This document shows, in pieces, positions 39,400-47,108 of a DNA stretch of 64,000 nucleotides. Location of the stretch: contig JAJYDJ010000003.1 of assembly GCA_021777565.1 (NCBI GenBank), positions 62,001 to 126,000 on the forward strand, written 5' to 3'. The notes beneath the pieces are model-generated. The model searched no databases. It was not told the DNA's origin and saw nothing but the letters and a program-made list of their open reading frames with translations. Origin of the DNA: a bacterium (GTDB lineage Bacteria > Patescibacteria > Microgenomatia > Levybacterales > UBA12049). The position numbers were made by a program, and so were the translations under genes. Every line of letters starts with the position of its first letter. Position 1 is the stretch's first letter.

Positions 39400-40269
39400 T
39401 TAGGCAGCAACGACTTCACCAACCGCTGGTTTGTGAGCAATGATGACAGCACGGACTCTGATCCCAGCCTCTCCATGGCCATATCCTTGTCCCATATAGT
39501 TATCATACGCTTGGGGATCAATATCTCGCACGTCGTCCCCATCAGGAATTGGAAGTTCTTCAATACGATCGATGACAAACCCAGCGTCACGAATAATCTG
39601 GGCACTACGATCTACTTCACGATAGTAATTCGTGCCTTGCCCACCCCATGGGAAATTGGTGACAAAAGGACCTTCTTCAGTCACATGCTCCGTGTGTGCA
39701 ACACGTTGAGGGTCCGTCCAGATAGTTACTAACCGGCCACCCGGTTTGAGTGCATCAAGGGTGTTTCTCGAAGTTGCTGCGAGTGCCTCATTACTTAAAT
39801 GCTCATCTACCATATGTCGCACAGCTACATCAAAGTGATCTGAAGGGAGCTCAACTGTGCTTAAATCACCCACGATAAAATGAGCTTCTGGGATGTCCTG
39901 CTGGGCAAGGGCAACTTGATCTGGACTAATTTCGACACCAGTAATATTTTGAGGCTGCGCACCCATCGCGATCAGCTGTTTGGTAATTCTGCCACTCGCG
40001 CTTCCTCCGTCATAAATTTGTGCCTGAGAAAGATCCATATCTGCCAATGAGTGTTCTAGTGCGGGACGACCTACAGCCTCCCATGAAAGTAGCTTCGGGG
40101 CTTTTGTATGGAATGCCTCGGCACCAGCATCATAAACTTGTGCGTTATTTGTAAGATCCATACCTGATCTTCTTGAGGTAGTATCCTCAGTCGCAGCCTC
40201 AACCGTAGTGTCTTCAGCCTGGACATCGTGCTCATCATTGAGTGCCATGGGTGTTATTTTACGTTTCAT
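39400..40269 (-). CDS. Class I SAM-dependent methyltransferase
   Basis: The ATG at 40269 is preferred; a GTG lies two codons upstream. In 289 residues it has an acidic, disordered N-terminus of about 65 residues and a Rossmann-type domain: motif I IYDGGSASGRI (usual D-x-G-x-G), VEISPDQVALAQ as acidic post-I strand, GDLSTVEL and FDVAVRHMV, then LDALKPGGRLVTIW. It methylates an unknown small molecule or other target. It diverges from the response-regulator gene. Its base composition is noticeably richer in GC than its neighbours, a possible sign of transfer. Confidence 0.8.
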   Translation of the reverse strand: MKRKITPMALNDEHDVQAEDTTVEAATEDTTSRRSGMDLTNNAQVYDAGAEAFHTKAPKLLSWEAVGRPALEHSLADMDLSQAQIYDGGSASGRITKQLIAMGAQPQNITGVEISPDQVALAQQDIPEAHFIVGDLSTVELPSDHFDVAVRHMVDEHLSNEALAATSRNTLDALKPGGRLVTIWTDPQRVAHTEHVTEEGPFVTNFPWGGQGTNYYREVDRSAQIIRDAGFVIDRIEELPIPDGDDVRDIDPQAYDNYMGQGYGHGEAGIRVRAVIIAHKPAVGEVVAA

Positions 40270-40366
40270 AGTCACTAATTACAATATATCATTTTGTAGG
40301 TGAATTTTCTCTCTCTTTCTAAGAAATAAGAAAATAACGCCTGAGACACAGGTCACAGATACCCCC

Positions 40367-40395
40367 TTGACAGTAGCCTATAGGAGTATTATGAT
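40367..40395 (+). promoter_or_regulatory. Promoter of the receiver-domain gene
   Basis: TTGACA (40367-40372), 17-base spacer, TATGAT (40390-40395). The start would be near 40402, leaving about five bases before the ATG at 40407. Confidence 0.65.
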
Positions 40396-40406
40396 GCCTT
40401 TCAACT

Positions 40407-40841
40407 ATGGCACAATTTACTGAAGCTGACGTCCAAATAGCGCTCGTTGACGATGAGGCAGACATTAGAGATATCATACAGGGCATTCTTATTGATGAAG
40501 GTGTTGCCCCTGAGAGAATTACTCAATTTAGGAATGGTGGGGAAGCCATGGATGCACTACGCCAAAATGGACTCGAAGGCATTGCCTCTGGTCGCAGACC
40601 AGCCATCGTCCTCCAGGATGGGAAATGTGGTGGAGGAGTGACAGGCGTTGAGGTAACCCAAGCGATTCGAGATGAACAAGATAAAGAAGAGCAAGCCACG
40701 GGTTCACGCCGTAATGTCTATGTGATTGCAGTCACTGCAGAGAGTAATATGACCTATGGTGATGAAAAAATTCAAAAGCCATTTAACCTCACTGATCTTC
40801 TTGATGCGGTTGACCGCGGTAAACAAGCCGTACTTGCCTAA
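40407..40841 (+). CDS. Single-domain response regulator
   Basis: A 144-residue receiver domain without output domain: acidic pocket VDDEAD near residues 14-19, phosphoacceptor Asp in PAIVLQDGKCGGG, the Thr/Ser switch in VTAESN and the Lys in IQKPF. Two insertions (GLEGIASGRRP and DKEEQATGSRRN) make it longer than usual. No histidine kinase is encoded nearby, so it is an orphan that should receive phosphate from elsewhere or act as a phosphate sink. A zinc-ribbon microprotein follows on the same strand. Confidence 0.85.
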   Translation: MAQFTEADVQIALVDDEADIRDIIQGILIDEGVAPERITQFRNGGEAMDALRQNGLEGIASGRRPAIVLQDGKCGGGVTGVEVTQAIRDEQDKEEQATGSRRNVYVIAVTAESNMTYGDEKIQKPFNLTDLLDAVDRGKQAVLA

Positions 40842-40868
40842 GGGCACTCCTTTTGTAATACTAAAAGG

Positions 40869-40979
40869 ATGAAACCCTCCCAACCTTGCCCCAATTGTGG
40901 ACACCCTATAGGAATAGTTGCTGGTTCCAAAGAAGCCATCTGCAAAAACTGCGGATTTAAAGATCCTTGTTGTGAGTAA
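40869..40979 (+). CDS. Zinc-ribbon microprotein (36 residues)
   Basis: A 36-codon frame from ATG 40869 encodes MKPSQPCPNCGHPIGI followed by GSKEAICKNCGF and an acidic end with CC. CPNC and CKNC with a 17-residue spacing are a textbook treble-clef/rubredoxin-like zinc ribbon, so this is very likely a real protein despite its size. The start has AAAGG five bases upstream. It lies 27 bases after the receiver gene and just before a terminator. The function is unknown. Confidence 0.7.
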   Translation: MKPSQPCPNCGHPIGIVAGSKEAICKNCGFKDPCCE

Positions 40980-40987
40980 CCTACCAA

Positions 40988-41020
40988 AAACCCCCACTCT
41001 CAAATTGAATGTGGGGGTTT
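40988..41020. terminator. Bidirectional intrinsic terminator
   Basis: AAACCCCCAC (40988-40997) pairs perfectly with GTGGGGGTTT (41011-41020) around a 13-base loop. A T-rich tail follows on the plus strand, and five Ts follow on the minus strand. It lies between two convergent genes, the zinc microprotein and the DUF5679 protein. Confidence 0.88.
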
Positions 41021-41037
41021 ATTCTACAACCAAGTAA

Positions 41038-41184
41038 TTATTTGGCTGCGCCAATTTTGAACATAGCGGTTCCACAAACTGGGCACTTCCCTTTCATTGC
41101 TGGTTTACCATTTTTCATGGTAACTTCAACTGCGTTTGGGTCTTCGCGCTTTGCTCGACATTTTACACAATACATTGATGCCAT
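41038..41184 (-). CDS. DUF5679-type zinc-ribbon protein (48 residues)
   Basis: Read on the minus strand from ATG 41184, with a strong ribosome binding site (AGGGGGTG). The product begins MASMYCVKCRAKREDP, continues with VTMKNGKPAMKG, then CPVCGTAMFKIG. Two C-x2-C pairs and the sequence YCVKCRAKRE...VTMKNGRPA...CPVCGTKMF are the hallmark of DUF5679, a family frequent in CPR bacteria and Chloroflexi. The function is not known. The bidirectional terminator lies directly downstream. Confidence 0.88.
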   Translation of the reverse strand: MASMYCVKCRAKREDPNAVEVTMKNGKPAMKGKCPVCGTAMFKIGAAK

Positions 41185-41201
41185 ATTTAATTCACCCCCT
41201 T

Positions 41202-41453
41202 TCAATAATTCACGTTTGGAATTATCACAACATGTTTAAGTAATAGCATATACAAAATGACTTCACCCAGGACTAACAGTCCAATCATAATCGCGGTTTT
41301 ACGAAGATCATATAAAACGTGACGTGCCTCACGCTGCTGGATCTCTTTTTGATGCATTACTGTTACCGCTATAGGATGGGAGTACTGCAGTTGTGGGAGA
41401 ACTGTTTGGGAGACAGAGATTGTCTTGTCTGGCTGCTGTGCTTGTTTAGCCAT
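41202..41453 (-). CDS. Small C-terminally anchored membrane protein, unknown
   Basis: An 83-residue protein with a hydrophilic N-terminal half (Gln/Lys/Arg-rich, EIQQREARHVLYDLRK) and one membrane helix near the C-terminus (TAIMIGLLVLGEVILYMLLL). It resembles small tail-anchored proteins. It ends 18 bases before the start of the DUF5679 gene and probably shares its transcript. The start lies close to the divergent DUF4446 promoter. No family is recognised. Confidence 0.6.
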   Translation of the reverse strand: MAKQAQQPDKTISVSQTVLPQLQYSHPIAVTVMHQKEIQQREARHVLYDLRKTAIMIGLLVLGEVILYMLLLKHVVIIPNVNY

Positions 41454-41474
41454 ACGTGAACTCAGGCTACACTA

Positions 41475-41504
41475 TTGACACTCGTGCTGTCAAGAGGATA
41501 TCAT
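41475..41504 (+). promoter_or_regulatory. Promoter of the DUF4446 gene
   Basis: TTGACA (41475-41480), 18-base spacer, TATCAT (41499-41504). The start would be near 41511, six bases before ATG 41517. This rules out a longer reading of the protein from 41475, because that would begin in the -35 box. Confidence 0.6.
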
Positions 41505-41516
41505 GATAGGAAGATT

Positions 41517-41999
41517 ATGACAATTGTCGTTTGGGTCTTATTATCAATCTTTTTTGTGTGGATGGGTTTTTTAACTTTCCTTTTTTGGAGTTTGTATCGA
41601 CACTACAATACAATCGTCAAAGGGACAACAAAGAAGACGCTGCAATCATTGCTGGAAGATATCTTAAAACGTGATGAAAAGACAAAAGAGGATATTGCAT
41701 TACTCTCTAAAAGATGTGATACCATTGAACTAGATGGGAAAATGCACATCCAAAAAATTGGATTGTTGCGATTTAACCCCTTTCACGACACCGGTGGTGA
41801 TCAGAGCTTTATTTTAGCTTTGGTAGATGGACACGATACCGGTGTTGTTATTTCTGGGCTCTACTCACGATCCGGCACTAGGTGGTATGCAAAGAAAGTG
41901 CAAAATGGAAAAAGTCTGGATCATGAACTGTCCGAAGAAGAAGCTCAAGCTCTTAAGCAGGCAGAAAAAGTAGAGAAAACAGAAAAAGAGAAAAAATAA
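41517..41999 (+). CDS. DUF4446-family membrane protein
   Basis: A 160-residue protein from ATG 41517: one N-terminal membrane helix (3-26), a helical linker, then a compact domain (MHIQKIGLLRFNPFHDTGGDQSFILALVDGHDTGVVISGLYSRSGTRWYAKKV) and a charged Glu/Lys tail. The RFNPF..TGGDQSF segment is the DUF4446 signature, known from Firmicutes and CPR bacteria, where its role is unknown. The DUF3048 gene follows with three bases between, so the two are an operon. Confidence 0.85.
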   Translation: MTIVVWVLLSIFFVWMGFLTFLFWSLYRHYNTIVKGTTKKTLQSLLEDILKRDEKTKEDIALLSKRCDTIELDGKMHIQKIGLLRFNPFHDTGGDQSFILALVDGHDTGVVISGLYSRSGTRWYAKKVQNGKSLDHELSEEEAQALKQAEKVEKTEKEKK

Positions 42000-42002
42000 T
42001 CT

Positions 42003-43154
42003 ATGTCAAAAAAGACACTTATTGTCGCACTCGTTCTGTACCTGGTAATTGCAGGAGCTTCCTTTGCCGTATTCTCATTTGTTTTTAAAACAAAAACCGC
42101 TGTTATCCAGCCACCATCACCAAAAGTCACCACTAATGGGACACAATTTGATCAAACACTCCCCAAAACAGAGGCATGTCCACTTAATGGTGTCCTCTAC
42201 TCTACCCAACAGCGCAACTGGTGGGAACAACACCGACCTCTGGCTGTCATGATTGAGAATCATGTTGATGCTCGTCCTCAGTCTGGTATTAGTAAAGCAG
42301 ACGTTGTGTATGAAGCGATTGCCGAAGGTGGCATCACTCGTACCATGGATGTTTTCTACTGTCAGGATGCCTCAGAGATTGCCCCAATTCGCTCAGCACG
42401 AACCTATTTCATTGACTATGCCTCAGAATATGGTGATAAGCCACTCTATGCCCACGTTGGTGGTGCCAATGCTGCTGGGCCTGCTGATGCACTCGGGCAA
42501 CTGGATCAGTACGGCTGGTCTGGGGTAAATGATCTTAATCAGTTCTCGATCGGGTTCCCTACCTTCTATCGTAACTACAACCGTCTTGATCATACGGTAG
42601 CGACTGAACATACCATGGAATCAAGTACAACCAAACTCTGGGATTTTGCTGCCAAAGACCGTGGACTTACCAATGTCGATAAACAAGGCACGTCATGGAA
42701 CACTAAGTTCGTCCAATACTCATTCAAGGATGATCAACCAACGCCAAATGGCACACAGACTATTCACCTTTCATTCTGGGGTGATCCGGACTATGCTGTT
42801 GACTGGATCTATGACAGTGCTACCAACACCTACAAGAGAAACAATGGTGGCCAGCCACACATGGATTTGCTGACTCATCAACAGCTTGCTGCCAAAAACG
42901 TCGTCGTACTTTTGGAGAAAGAGTTGAATGCTGATGATGGATATGCCAATAACGAACATCTTTTGTACGGCGATACTGGCACAGGCAAAGCACTTGTCTT
43001 CATGGATGGCAAAGAAACTATGGCGACCTGGAAGAAAGCAAGTCGTACCGCCCGTACGCTCTTATACGACCAACAAGGAAATCCAATCAAATTCGATCGT
43101 GGACAGATCTGGTTTACGATCTATCCAGCAGATAAAGACGTCGTTGTGAAATAA
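42003..43154 (+). CDS. DUF3048 (YerB-like) exported protein
   Basis: A 383-residue protein with an N-terminal membrane anchor (7-28) and an outside part with the DUF3048 signature: RPLAVMIENHVDARPQSGISKADVVYEAIAEGGITRTMDVFYCQ and IAPIRSARTYFIDYASEYGDKPLYAHVGG. B. subtilis YerB is the best-known relative; its function is not established. It lies in an operon with DUF4446. It should act at the cell surface. Confidence 0.92.
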   Translation: MSKKTLIVALVLYLVIAGASFAVFSFVFKTKTAVIQPPSPKVTTNGTQFDQTLPKTEACPLNGVLYSTQQRNWWEQHRPLAVMIENHVDARPQSGISKADVVYEAIAEGGITRTMDVFYCQDASEIAPIRSARTYFIDYASEYGDKPLYAHVGGANAAGPADALGQLDQYGWSGVNDLNQFSIGFPTFYRNYNRLDHTVATEHTMESSTTKLWDFAAKDRGLTNVDKQGTSWNTKFVQYSFKDDQPTPNGTQTIHLSFWGDPDYAVDWIYDSATNTYKRNNGGQPHMDLLTHQQLAAKNVVVLLEKELNADDGYANNEHLLYGDTGTGKALVFMDGKETMATWKKASRTARTLLYDQQGNPIKFDRGQIWFTIYPADKDVVVK

Positions 43155-43204
43155 TCCTGTCCCTCTACACAACTGATGAAAAAAAGTATACAATATCGTT
43201 GATT

Positions 43205-43786
43205 ATGTTCTCAGATCTCATCACTTCACAATCTAGAATAAAGCTTCTAAACGTATTTTTTCAGACCCCTCTTGAAATGTTTCATGTACGAGAAATAGTC
43301 CGAAGAACCAATGATGAAATTAATGCGGTGAGGCGTGAGCTTGCCTTCCTGGAAAAGCATGGCATCCTCTCAAAAGAGCAACGCGCCAACCGAGTCTACT
43401 ACATGCTTGATAAGAATTATCCATTTTATTTTGATCTTCTGAGAATCGGTGCCAAATCTGTTGGACTTGGTGCACAAATTTTAAAAAATCGTGTAAAACT
43501 TGGCAAGATCAAATATGCCTATCTGTCTGGGAAGTTTGTTAGAAATTTACCAAAAGGGGATAACGACGTTGATCTTTTACTCGTGGGTACGGTTGTGCTT
43601 CCAGAGATTGCGCTTCTGGTGCGTAATGAAGAAGCTCGCACCGGAACTGAAATAAATTATACCGTCATGACAGAGGAAGAATTTTCTTTCAGAAAAACCC
43701 GCAATGATCCGTTTATTAAGCAAGCACTTTATAATTCTCGCGTGATGTTGATCGGAGACGAAGAAGCACTGCTGAATGAAAAATAA
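43205..43786 (+). CDS. Winged-helix protein fused to a minimal nucleotidyltransferase
   Basis: I chose ATG 43205 (MFSDLITSQSRIK...) over a TTG two codons upstream. The N-terminal winged helix (MFHVREIVRRTNDEINAVRRELAFLEKHGIL...RVYYML) is of the MarR/ArsR type. The C-terminal part has GKFVRNLPKGDNDVDLLLVG, the GS-like loop plus D-x-D of minimal nucleotidyltransferases, with Gly-Lys in place of Gly-Ser. Such fusions are frequent in CPR and archaea and may be antitoxin-like (MNT/HEPN) or stand-alone regulators. No HEPN partner is adjacent. It overlaps secD by 11 bases. Confidence 0.72.
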   Translation: MFSDLITSQSRIKLLNVFFQTPLEMFHVREIVRRTNDEINAVRRELAFLEKHGILSKEQRANRVYYMLDKNYPFYFDLLRIGAKSVGLGAQILKNRVKLGKIKYAYLSGKFVRNLPKGDNDVDLLLVGTVVLPEIALLVRNEEARTGTEINYTVMTEEEFSFRKTRNDPFIKQALYNSRVMLIGDEEALLNEK

Positions 43787-45158
43787 TCCACGTCTTATCC
43801 TTTTTCTTATTACACTCCTGACCATTGTCGCAGGAGTCCTCGTCCTACCTCCCACACAGCCAGTCAAGATAACGACTCCTAAACTTCCAGGCCTGAATAG
43901 ACAATTCACCCTTACTCTCCCTTTATATGGCTCAACTGTTGATGTGAGTTGGGGGAATAATCATTTTGTAAAACAATTCCCATTTAGAAAAGGTCTTGAT
44001 CTTGCTGGTGGTACCAGTGTCACTATGAAAGCTGATATGAGTAAGATCTCACCAGATAATCGCGATAGCGCGCTGGCAGGAGCAAAGACGGTTATCGAAA
44101 ATCGTGTCAATTTGTACGGAGTCAGTGAGCCACTCGTGCAGACATCCAAAGTAAATAATGACTATCGTCTTATCGTTGATTTGCCAGGGGTGAGTACTGA
44201 GCAAGCACTTTCGCTGATTGGGACCACGGCACAACTTTCATTCTGGGAAGCAGTGGCAAGTGGCAGTGCCGATGCCTATCCTGTGGAGGCTTTACCACTT
44301 GGTATCCTCCAGACAATTGGTCCCTACGCTCATCCAACGAGTCTGAGTGGCAAAGATTTACAAAATACTACCGTTACCTTTGATGCCAATACTGGTGCGC
44401 CACAGGTACAGTTGCAATTCACTCCCGACGGAACAAAGAAGTTTGCTGATATTACGGGGAGAAATGTAGGCAAAATCGTTGCGATTGTTTTGGATAATAT
44501 GGTTGTTGAGGCTCCACGAGTCCAACAAATTATTCCTAATGGCGATGCTGTGATTAGCGGCAGTATGACCACCGATACGGCCAATCAGCTCAAAATTGAG
44601 CTGCAGGCAGGACAGCTTCCTATTCCACTCTCTATTCTCCAACAGCAGACCATCGGCGCGACACTTGGTGCCAGTTCTCTGTCAAAAAGTCTTTTTGCAG
44701 GATTTGTCGGATTTGTCATCATCGCTCTTTTCATGATGGTGTTATATGGCAGACTTGGGATTATTGCCAGCATGGCACTCGTTGTGTATGTGATCCTCAC
44801 CTTGTGCGTCTTTAAGCTCATCCCAGTCACGCTGACTTTGGCCGGCATTGCAGGATTCATTCTCTCGGTGGGTATGGCTGTTGATGCAAATATTTTGATT
44901 TTTGAGCGTATGCGGGAGGAGCATCGGAGTGGCAAGTCCTTTGATAAAGCGCTTACTCTTGGCTTCGCACGAGCATGGACCTCAATTAGAGACAGTAATC
45001 TTTCCACACTTATTACCTGTTTTGTTCTGTACCAATTTGGGACAGGAATTGTGAGAGGATTTGCCTTTACTTTGGCTATCGGGGTGGCTATCTCACTGTT
45101 CTCAGCTATCGTCGTGACACGCACGCTTATCCGTACTATGATGGGAGAACACATATGA
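43776..45158 (+). CDS. secD: Protein translocase subunit SecD
   Basis: A 460-residue protein with the SecD order: an N-terminal membrane helix, FRKGLDLAGGTSVTMKADM and LIVDLPGVSTEQALSLIGTTAQLSFWE in the first periplasmic domain, DAVISGSMTTDTANQLKIELQAGQLPIPL, then five membrane helices with SVGMAVDANILIFERMREE and the end segment DSNLSTLITCFVLYQFGTG. SecD and SecF use the proton gradient to pull exported proteins out of the SecYEG channel. It is shorter than the E. coli protein (615), mainly in the outside domain. secF overlaps by four bases. Confidence 0.97.
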   Translation: MKNNPRLILFLITLLTIVAGVLVLPPTQPVKITTPKLPGLNRQFTLTLPLYGSTVDVSWGNNHFVKQFPFRKGLDLAGGTSVTMKADMSKISPDNRDSALAGAKTVIENRVNLYGVSEPLVQTSKVNNDYRLIVDLPGVSTEQALSLIGTTAQLSFWEAVASGSADAYPVEALPLGILQTIGPYAHPTSLSGKDLQNTTVTFDANTGAPQVQLQFTPDGTKKFADITGRNVGKIVAIVLDNMVVEAPRVQQIIPNGDAVISGSMTTDTANQLKIELQAGQLPIPLSILQQQTIGATLGASSLSKSLFAGFVGFVIIALFMMVLYGRLGIIASMALVVYVILTLCVFKLIPVTLTLAGIAGFILSVGMAVDANILIFERMREEHRSGKSFDKALTLGFARAWTSIRDSNLSTLITCFVLYQFGTGIVRGFAFTLAIGVAISLFSAIVVTRTLIRTMMGEHI

Positions 45159-46045
45159 ACATAATCAAGCACAAGAATTGGTATTTTGCTCTCTCACTGA
45201 TCGTCATTATCCCAGGCACGATTGCACTTCTTTTGTGGGGATTGAGATTGTCTATTGATTTTACTGGGGGAAGTCGTATCACCTACCTTGCCAAGACTGC
45301 CACACCAGTCAATATGCAACAGATTCAAAGTGTTGAGAAAGAATCCAACATTACTTTTGTTTCTATCGCAACCAGCCCAACACAAATTAGTATCAAGACC
45401 AAACCACTTACCAATGATCAACACACGGCGCTAACCAAAGCATTTACTGACAAGCTTCCTGGCTATGTTGAAGAGTCTTACGAAACCGTGGGGCCAGTGG
45501 TCGGACAAGAGACGACCTGGAATGCTATCAAAGGTGTCGGCCTGGCATCTATCCTGATCATTCTTTTTATTGCATTCTCTTTCCGCAGTGTTCCCAAGCC
45601 TGCCAACAGCTGGAGATTTGGGATTTGCGCCATCATAGCTCTTCTGCACGACGTGTTGGTAGTGGTGGGTATTTTTGCGATCTTGGGACATTTCTTTGAC
45701 GTGGAAGTAGACAGTCTTTTTGTGACTGCACTTCTGACTGTGATTGGCTTTTCAGTACATGACACGATCGTGGTATTTGACAGAATTCGAGAGAATTTAA
45801 AGAAGAGCCTTCTAAGGCCATTTGACGAAGTCGTCAATGATGCGATCCTCCAGACACTCAACAGATCACTCAACACGTCATTTACGGTCATTCTCGTGCT
45901 CCTGGCAATACTTCTTTTTGGAGGAGAGAGTATCAGGTGGTTTGTCGCAGCACTTTTGATCGGCGTGATCTCAGGAACGTATTCTTCTATCTTTAACGCA
46001 TCCCCCATGCTCGTCCTCTGGCAAGAATTGAGTAAGAAGAAATAG
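45155..46045 (+). CDS. secF: Protein translocase subunit SecF
   Basis: A 296-residue protein with DFTGGSRITYLAK near the N-terminus, YETVGPVVGQETTWNAIKGV before the membrane region, and SVHDTIVVFDRIREN and LNTSFTVILVLLAI in the six-helix membrane domain. It pairs with SecD in the accessory translocase. The start overlaps the secD stop (ATGA). The Ham1-like gene begins one base after its stop. Confidence 0.97.
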   Translation: MNIIKHKNWYFALSLIVIIPGTIALLLWGLRLSIDFTGGSRITYLAKTATPVNMQQIQSVEKESNITFVSIATSPTQISIKTKPLTNDQHTALTKAFTDKLPGYVEESYETVGPVVGQETTWNAIKGVGLASILIILFIAFSFRSVPKPANSWRFGICAIIALLHDVLVVVGIFAILGHFFDVEVDSLFVTALLTVIGFSVHDTIVVFDRIRENLKKSLLRPFDEVVNDAILQTLNRSLNTSFTVILVLLAILLFGGESIRWFVAALLIGVISGTYSSIFNASPMLVLWQELSKKK

Positions 46046-46046
46046 T

Positions 46047-46634
46047 ATGGTAATTAATTTCATCACTGGCAATGCTGGCAAATTTGTTAGCATGAAAGAG
46101 CACGTTAGCAAGTACGGCTTCGAGGTAAAACAAACCACGCTACCAATAATTGAGCCACAAGCAGATACACCTGAAGAGGTTTCGCTTTCCAAGGCAAAAC
46201 AAGCATATGAATTGCTTCACGAACCAGTTGCAGTTGAAGATAGTTCGTTTCATATAGATGCACTCCATGGCTTCCCCGGACCATATATCAAATATGTCAT
46301 GCAAACTATTGGCGTAGACGGGATCTTGAAAGTAACTGAGACCATAACAGAAAGGACATGTAGATTTACTAGTGTGCTTACCTTTATTGATGCAGATGGA
46401 ACCGTTCAGCAATTCGTACAAAAAGATGATGCGGGGACACTTGCCACGAAAAAAGATGAGACACCTATGGAACAGGCATGGTCAGATTTGTGGAGAATTT
46501 TTATTCCTGCAGGATATTCCAAACCTCTCTCTGGACTTTCTGCAGAAGAGAACAGACAAGTAAATGAAGATTGGCAAAAAGTTTCAACATTTACCCAGTT
46601 TGCCAAGTGGCTGCACGAGAACAAAAAAAGCTAA
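46047..46634 (+). CDS. Ham1/RdgB-like non-canonical purine NTP pyrophosphatase
   Basis: A 195-residue protein with ITGNAGKF (5-12) as the triphosphate loop, a conserved Glu in IIEPQAD, VEDSSFHIDALHGFPGPYIKYV as the catalytic and base-recognition segment, and FTSVLTFIDADG. Ham1/RdgB enzymes hydrolyse dITP, XTP and similar NTPs to monophosphates and keep damaged purines out of DNA. The usual SHR motif near the C-terminus is not obvious, so specificity may differ from RdgB. It follows secF with one base between. Confidence 0.85.
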   Translation: MVINFITGNAGKFVSMKEHVSKYGFEVKQTTLPIIEPQADTPEEVSLSKAKQAYELLHEPVAVEDSSFHIDALHGFPGPYIKYVMQTIGVDGILKVTETITERTCRFTSVLTFIDADGTVQQFVQKDDAGTLATKKDETPMEQAWSDLWRIFIPAGYSKPLSGLSAEENRQVNEDWQKVSTFTQFAKWLHENKKS

Positions 46635-46636
46635 TA

Positions 46637-47086
46637 CTATCCCAAACTTTCTTTTACCCTCTTACTGACCAGGGAGCCGTCAGCTTTGCCTTTGATCTTC
46701 GGTGCAAGATAACCCATGACTTTACCCATATCAGCTGGTGTTGCGGCGCCAGTTGCAGACTTTGCCTCATCAATCAGGGCCTTTATCTCCTCTTCTGACA
46801 TTTGTGCTGGCAGGTATGCTTGGAGCAAATGCAGCTCTGCTTTCTCTTTTTCTACCAATTCCTGACGTCCTGCTTGTTCAAATTGTTCGATACTGTCTCT
46901 GTGCTGTTTGACCTGTGTCCCAATCACGGACATGATATCTTCCTCAGTTGCCTGGTAGCCTGCTCCACCTTTTTGGATTTCAAAATACGTCACGGCAGAG
47001 ATAAGCATACGAAGGACTGACTTTCTGACTTCATCTTGTGCCATCATGGCATCCTTCAGTTGGCTTTGTAGATCTTGCTTGGTCAT
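46637..47086 (-). CDS. GatB/YqeY-domain protein
   Basis: A 149-residue protein from ATG 47086 (MTKQDLQSQLKDAMMAQDEVRKSVLRMLISAV...), the usual YqeY start. It continues with IEQFEQAGRQELVEKEKAELHLLQAYLPAQMSEEEI and ADMGKVMGYLAPKIKGKADGSLVSKRVKE. YqeY resembles the tRNA-binding tail of GatB, the Asp/Glu-tRNA amidotransferase subunit, but its role is not settled. A TATACT box on the minus strand lies six bases before the ATG, another leaderless arrangement. It converges with the Ham1-like gene. Confidence 0.92.
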   Translation of the reverse strand: MTKQDLQSQLKDAMMAQDEVRKSVLRMLISAVTYFEIQKGGAGYQATEEDIMSVIGTQVKQHRDSIEQFEQAGRQELVEKEKAELHLLQAYLPAQMSEEEIKALIDEAKSATGAATPADMGKVMGYLAPKIKGKADGSLVSKRVKESLG

Positions 47087-47108
47087 AGCACTAGTATAGC
47101 ACACCCAT

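Noticed and set aside
41009..41239. Rightward 76-codon frame opposite DUF5679
   Set aside because: It begins inside the terminator hairpin and is the antisense shadow of the recognisable DUF5679 gene, which has a strong ribosome binding site.
44585..45172. Leftward 195-codon frame antisense to secD
   Set aside because: The sequence is the complement of a well-conserved SecD coding region; no start signals and no family resemblance.
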